A DNA stretch of 9,693 nt from Cyanobacteriota bacterium (GTDB lineage: Bacteria; Cyanobacteriota; Cyanobacteriia; Leptolyngbyales; Leptolyngbyaceae): the NCBI GenBank assembly GCA_027482985.1, contig JAIXVO010000578.1:1-9693 (forward strand), given 5' to 3'. The notes beneath the pieces were generated by a model, which searched no databases, had not been told where the DNA came from, and saw only the letters and a list, made by a program, of their open reading frames with translations. Positions 6,538 to 9,693 of this stretch are shown here, in pieces. The number at the start of each line of letters is the position of its first letter. Position 1 is the first letter of the stretch. The translations under genes and the position numbers were made by a program.

Positions 6538-7311
6538 CTAGGGTGAGATGGGATTGTAAGTCGTGGGCACATAGAGCCGCCCGTTGCAGAGTTGCACCAC
6601 GGGTTGCCCCGATCGCTGAATCAGCTGTTCATCGTGAGTAGTGACGATGATCGTGATGCCGATCGCGTTCAGCTTCTGCAAAATTTTGATCACCTGCCAG
6701 GAATTATCCGCATCCAGGTTGCCCGTCGGCTCATCCGCCAGCAATAGGGGTGGTGTATTGACGATCGCCCGTGCCAAACTGACCCGTTGCTGCTCTCCCC
6801 CCGACAATTCTTCGGGGAAACAATTCGCTTTATGGGGCAAGCCCACCAACTTTAAGGCGGGGGGTAAGCGGCGCTCAATCTCTGACCGACTGAAGCCCTG
6901 CGCCCACAGGACAAAGGCCACATTTTCCGCCACCGTCCGGCGGGGAATTAGTTTGTAGTCCTGAAACACAATCCCGATCCGTCGCCGTAAGTGGGCTAGG
7001 CGATCGCCCCGCAGTCCCGTCAGATCGACCCCATCCACCACAATTTGGCCTGCCGAGACTGGCTGCTCGCCATACAACAGCTTCAGCAACGTGGATTTGC
7101 CCGAACCGGATGGCCCGGTAATAAACAGAAAATCTCCCTGGCGAATCGTCAAATTGCCATCCATCAAAGCCTTAGAGCCATTGTCATAGGTCTTGCAAAC
7201 GGCGGTTAAGGTGACGATCGCAGGCTTGACCCCAGGGGGCACCGCCGCTGGCACCGCTGACTCCCGACTTTCCGGAGCGGCAGGGGAAACATTGACCAAA
7301 CGTTGAGACAT
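6538..7311 (-). CDS. ftsE: FtsE-type ABC transporter ATP-binding protein
   Basis: A 257-residue ATPase of the FtsE/LolD group. FtsE partners with the membrane protein FtsX and couples ATP hydrolysis to cell-wall hydrolase control at the division site. All ABC motifs are intact: Walker A GPSGSGKST (66-74), Q-loop Q117 in VFQDYKLIPRRTV (the DYKLIP(R)RTV stretch is characteristic of FtsE), signature LSGGEQQRVS (169-178), Walker B LLLADEP (189-195) with E194, D-loop GNLD (197-200) and H-loop H226 in TTHDE. The first 30 or so residues are a Pro/Ala-rich extension that FtsE of E. coli lacks, and internal starts could shorten it. The upstream ribosome site is weak (GGTG). It lies 67 bp behind the glycosyltransferase gene on the same strand, probably in one operon. 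No ftsX is beside it. Confidence 0.88.
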   Translation of the reverse strand: MSQRLVNVSPAAPESRESAVPAAVPPGVKPAIVTLTAVCKTYDNGSKALMDGNLTIRQGDFLFITGPSGSGKSTLLKLLYGEQPVSAGQIVVDGVDLTGLRGDRLAHLRRRIGIVFQDYKLIPRRTVAENVAFVLWAQGFSRSEIERRLPPALKLVGLPHKANCFPEELSGGEQQRVSLARAIVNTPPLLLADEPTGNLDADNSWQVIKILQKLNAIGITIIVTTHDEQLIQRSGQPVVQLCNGRLYVPTTYNPISP

Positions 7312-7378
7312 AGCACCGACGACTCAGAACTTACCGTCCATTCCCACACACCTGCCTCAGAATGCACCCCTTTCCTGC

Positions 7379-8143
7379 CTACACTACACCCCCCCGCAAC
7401 TTCAGGCGGTAGAGCAGCGATCGCCAGGCAAACTGCGGTAACGCCACCATCCGTCGCCAGCGCCAGGGTTCTTGATAGAGGCGGTACAACCATTCCAAAT
7501 GATTGTTGCGGAAGAACTCTGGGGCTCGATCTTTGGTGCCTGCCCAGATATCAAAACTGCCCCCCACTCCCGCCCAAACCGCATGGGGACAGAGATGGCG
7601 ATGTTCGGCAATCCAAAATTCCTGGCGCGGCACTCCCAACCCCACCAGAATCAGGGCAGGTTGGAGTGTTTGCAACTGGTGGTCAAACTCTGCCTGAGCT
7701 TCGGGCGGCAGGAAACCGTGTTGCGTTCCCGCAAACGAGATCTGGGGATAACGGTGTTGCCAGACTTGCGCCGCCTGTTCCGCCACGCCAGGTTGCCCCC
7801 CGTAGAAAAACACACTGCCCAAATCACCGCGCCCAAATTCGTGTAATAGTCCCTCCGCCAATTCAATTCCCGGTTGCCGCTGCACTTGCTTGCCATACAA
7901 CTTGAGATAGAGCACAATCCCGGCTCCATCGGGGATAATCAGCTCTGCTGCTTGAATAATTTGAGCCAGGCGATCGCTCTGTTCCGCCTGCATGGTCATC
8001 TCGGCATTCAAGGTGACCACATGACAACCCTGCCGTTGGTTCACTCGATTCACTAACCACTGACTGTAATCCTGCCCCAGATGAATCGGTAATCCCAGGA
8101 CTGAAAATGGCTGTAAAGCAGTGAGTGGCAATGGCCCCGTCAT
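7379..8143 (-). CDS. WecG/TagA/CpsF family glycosyltransferase
   Basis: A 254-residue glycosyltransferase of the WecG/TagA/CpsF family (GT26), which transfers a sugar such as N-acetylmannosamine or its uronic acid from a UDP donor to a membrane lipid-linked acceptor during surface polysaccharide or teichoic-acid-type synthesis. Family motifs in order: VVTLNAEM (42-49), PDGAGIV (71-77) with the likely catalytic-base D72, FFYGGQPGVAEQAA (112-125), VGLGVPRQEFWI (167-178), GVGGSFDIWAG (192-202) and RAPEFFRNNHLEWLYRL (206-222). The Arg-rich tail EPWRWRRM (225-232) fits the membrane-binding C-terminal appendage. Length is typical. The ATG at 8143 has GAGGA about 9 nt upstream on the minus strand. 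First gene of a probable two-gene operon with ftsE. The donor and the polysaccharide are unknown. Confidence 0.9.
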   Translation of the reverse strand: MTGPLPLTALQPFSVLGLPIHLGQDYSQWLVNRVNQRQGCHVVTLNAEMTMQAEQSDRLAQIIQAAELIIPDGAGIVLYLKLYGKQVQRQPGIELAEGLLHEFGRGDLGSVFFYGGQPGVAEQAAQVWQHRYPQISFAGTQHGFLPPEAQAEFDHQLQTLQPALILVGLGVPRQEFWIAEHRHLCPHAVWAGVGGSFDIWAGTKDRAPEFFRNNHLEWLYRLYQEPWRWRRMVALPQFAWRSLLYRLKLRGGVV

Positions 8144-8325
8144 GGCTGTGAGTCCTCAATGACCTGAAACTTCCAGATTTTACCCCAGAAGCTTCTCCTC
8201 TCAGCACCCCAACGCCTTGATCGACTGATCCTGCAATTGACATGAATCTTCATTAATCCTGATGAATCCACTCACGAAGGAAGGTGACCCTTAAAATCAT
8301 AAGAACACCTCGTTCATCGCACTGT
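8144..8325. promoter_or_regulatory. Divergent promoter region between glycosyltransferase and PEP-synthase-like genes
   Basis: The 182-bp gap must serve both directions. For the minus-strand operon, TAAAAT lies on the minus strand at 8182-8177, giving a start near 8170. For the plus-strand gene, TAAAAT at 8292-8297 would start transcription near 8304, 22 nt before the GTG. Neither has a good -35 at the right distance. A perfect TTGACA stands at 8237-8242, but no usable -10 lies 16-18 bp after it. Phased repeats at 8242-8271 are listed separately. Confidence 0.4.
8242..8271 (+). repeat. Three tandem 10-bp AATC repeats
   Basis: ATGAATCTTC, ATTAATCCTG and ATGAATCCAC follow each other without gaps, so AATC recurs at 8245, 8255 and 8265, exactly one helical turn apart. 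Direct repeats with this phasing are typical of sites for OmpR/PhoB-type response regulators. They would lie at about -62 to -33 relative to a plus-strand start near 8304. The first copy also overlaps a small palindrome, ATGAA-TC-TTCAT (8242-8253). Confidence 0.5.
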
Positions 8326-9693
8326 GTGACTCATCTCTACTGGCTTGATCAAATCCGCCCCAATCAGCTTACATACGTTGGCTTCAAGGCGTTTTATCTC
8401 AGTCATTTGGGGCAGCATGGTTGCCCAGTTATTCCTGGTTTTGTGGTGTCGTCCCAGGTGCTACAGGCAGTGCTGGAGCAGATTAGCTGGACTGTGCCCC
8501 TCTTTGCCGATCTGCCTGGTGCGGCTTTGCGCTTAAACATTGACAATCCGCATCAATTACAAGCGATCGCCCAGGACTTGCAACAAGGCATCAAAGCCGC
8601 CCAGTTGCCCGATCCCTTCCTCACCGAATTGACCACCGCGATCGCGCAACTCGCAGCTCCCACGCTGATTCTGCGCCCCTCTTTAGTGGTGGAAGCCGCG
8701 CCAACCCCCACGGCTCTTGGTTTAGGGGCGGGCGGGCAGAGTTCCAGCTTGTTTGAGAGTCAGGTGGTGGCCGGGAACGCGATCGCAGTGGGGCAGGGCA
8801 TTCAGCAGGTCTGGGCGAACTTGTTTACAGCCAAAAGTTTGTTCTACTGGCAACGCCTCGATATTCCCTGGCAACAAGTTAAGCTGGCGATTTTAGTGCA
8901 ACCGATCCAATCGGCGATCGCGGCTGGCACTTTACAGGCAGGCAGGGATTATTTAGAACTGGAAGCCACGGTTGGTCTGGGGACGGCGCTGGCGCGGGGA
9001 GAAGTGATGCCCGATACCTATCACCTCGATCCGGCAACCGGTCACCTGCACCGCAAACACTTAGGGCAGCGCAGTCTCGCTTACCAGATTGCCGATGCCA
9101 CCCTCCAACCCACTTGGCTGACTGACTCCCAACAACAGACCTACAGTTTGACCGACGCGATCGTGCCAGCTTTTGCGCCCCTGTTGCAACAGGCTACTAC
9201 CACCTTGGGGTTGCCTGTGACGCTGGAATGGGTTTTGCAGGCGGATACAACCGGACAGACCCAATTGCTTATCACCCAAGCCTTGCCGCAGCTGGTGACG
9301 CCGACTCCCCTCCCGCTGGCTCTCCCGCTGCCCACCGTCAAGAAAAATTTGGAACTCTTTCCGGGGGCGACGTTGGTGGCGACTGGATTGGCGGCAGCGG
9401 GAGGACAGGCGATCGCGCCCGCTTGCGTGATTACAGACATCAGCCTGCCACCGGATGAAATTACGCCTCACACGGTTTGGGTCACGCCCAGCATTCCGCT
9501 CAATTGGATCCCCCAACTGTCGCAGGCGGCGGCGCTGGTATCGGAACAGGGCAGTTTGACCAGTCACAGTGCGATCGTGGCGCGGGAAATGGGCGTGCCA
9601 GCCGTGATGGGCGTGCCGCAGATGACACAACAGATCCAGTCCGGCGAGTTGCTCTGGGTAGATGGCGATCGCGGGCGGGTATATCGCTTGGAG
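8326..9693 (+). CDS. PEP-synthase-like protein with PPDK N-terminal and phospho-His domains (3' truncated by window)
   Basis: The frame is open from GTG 8326 to the window edge (456 codons). Residues 15-50 (VGFKAFYLSHLGQHGCPVIPGFVVS) match the start of the PPDK_N ATP-grasp-like domain, with K21 kept; ILRPS (115-119) holds R117; ATVGLGTALARGEVMPDTYHLD (214-235) matches the GLGE..V.G.v.PD.y segment; TLEWVL (299-304) matches D/xIEW. The mobile swivelling domain is near 345-456, with phospho-carrier H414 in TSHSAIVAREMGVPAV and a closing VDGDRGRVYRL. Family enzymes (PpsA, PPDK, rifampin phosphotransferase) move phosphate from ATP via this His. Here the usual QARP is QALP (L320) and GLGE is GLGT (T220), so ATP chemistry may be altered. 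Whether a C-terminal PEP/pyruvate barrel follows is unseen. No ribosome site precedes GTG 8326; GTG 8284 is an in-frame alternative. Confidence 0.8.
   Translation, partial: MTHLYWLDQIRPNQLTYVGFKAFYLSHLGQHGCPVIPGFVVSSQVLQAVLEQISWTVPLFADLPGAALRLNIDNPHQLQAIAQDLQQGIKAAQLPDPFLTELTTAIAQLAAPTLILRPSLVVEAAPTPTALGLGAGGQSSSLFESQVVAGNAIAVGQGIQQVWANLFTAKSLFYWQRLDIPWQQVKLAILVQPIQSAIAAGTLQAGRDYLELEATVGLGTALARGEVMPDTYHLDPATGHLHRKHLGQRSLAYQIADATLQPTWLTDSQQQTYSLTDAIVPAFAPLLQQATTTLGLPVTLEWVLQADTTGQTQLLITQALPQLVTPTPLPLALPLPTVKKNLELFPGATLVATGLAAAGGQAIAPACVITDISLPPDEITPHTVWVTPSIPLNWIPQLSQAAALVSEQGSLTSHSAIVAREMGVPAVMGVPQMTQQIQSGELLWVDGDRGRVYRLE

Noticed and set aside
7303..7905. 200-codon open frame on the plus strand
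   Set aside because: It is antisense to the WecG-type gene, whose family motifs are clear, and its Pro/Arg-rich sequence looks like a shadow.
8237..8242. Perfect TTGACA as the -35 of a promoter
   Set aside because: At 16-18 bp downstream the candidates for -10 (such as TGATGA at 8260-8265) are poor; kept only as a note in the divergent region.
9061..9630. 189-codon open frame on the minus strand
   Set aside because: It lies entirely inside the PEP-synthase-like gene, is rich in Arg/Gln/His as expected of an antisense shadow, and shows no domain motifs.
1..9693. Mobile element, CRISPR, tRNA or rRNA
   Set aside because: I saw no terminal inverted repeats with a transposase, no regular spacer-repeat array, and no cloverleaf or rRNA-like sequence.

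Overview
The window looks like a chromosomal segment of a cyanobacterium. About twenty copies of the HIP1 octamer GCGATCGC are spread through genes and gaps (for example at 86, 149, 1932, 5049, 7001 and 8780). Several products also have a cyanobacterial character: a CAAD/CURT1-type thylakoid membrane protein, a PAS/GAF histidine kinase of the phytochrome-related style, and an orphan FtsE. I see no transposase, integrase, CRISPR array, rRNA or tRNA, and base composition gives no sign of recent transfer. This is mostly ordinary core or accessory genome, not a defence or mobile island.

Layout. (1) Positions 1-2080, plus strand: the 3' end of a gene that is possibly a COG0731-type radical SAM protein, a small NrdG-like radical SAM activase whose ATG overlaps the previous stop (ATGA), and an M20-family amidohydrolase 38 bp downstream. 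These three probably form one transcript. (2) Positions 2216-5206: a 996-residue soluble sensor histidine kinase with three PAS domains, two GAF domains, HisKA and HATPase_c. No response regulator gene lies beside it. It is followed by a 104-residue unrecognised protein at 5325-5639. (3) A 365-bp gap carries an extended -10 element and a hairpin ahead of a two-pass CAAD/CURT1-like membrane protein (6005-6463). (4) Minus strand: a WecG/TagA/CpsF glycosyltransferase (8143-7379) leads into an FtsE-type ATPase (7311-6538). This pair converges on the CAAD gene, and a hairpin lies between the two ends. (5) Positions 8326 to the window end, plus strand: a divergently transcribed, degenerate PEP-synthase-like protein, cut off by the window edge.

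Most interesting points: three helically phased AATC repeats in the divergent promoter region at 8242-8271; the PEP-synthase-like protein keeps its phospho-carrier His but has lost the ATP-site Arg; the histidine kinase GAF domain has Glu where bilin-binding relatives have Cys, and its ATP-site G1 box is atypical; a hairpin sits at the predicted 5' end of the CAAD mRNA; and FtsE is paired with a glycosyltransferase instead of FtsX. I found no convincing new multi-gene system. The candidates are single-gene or regulatory oddities.
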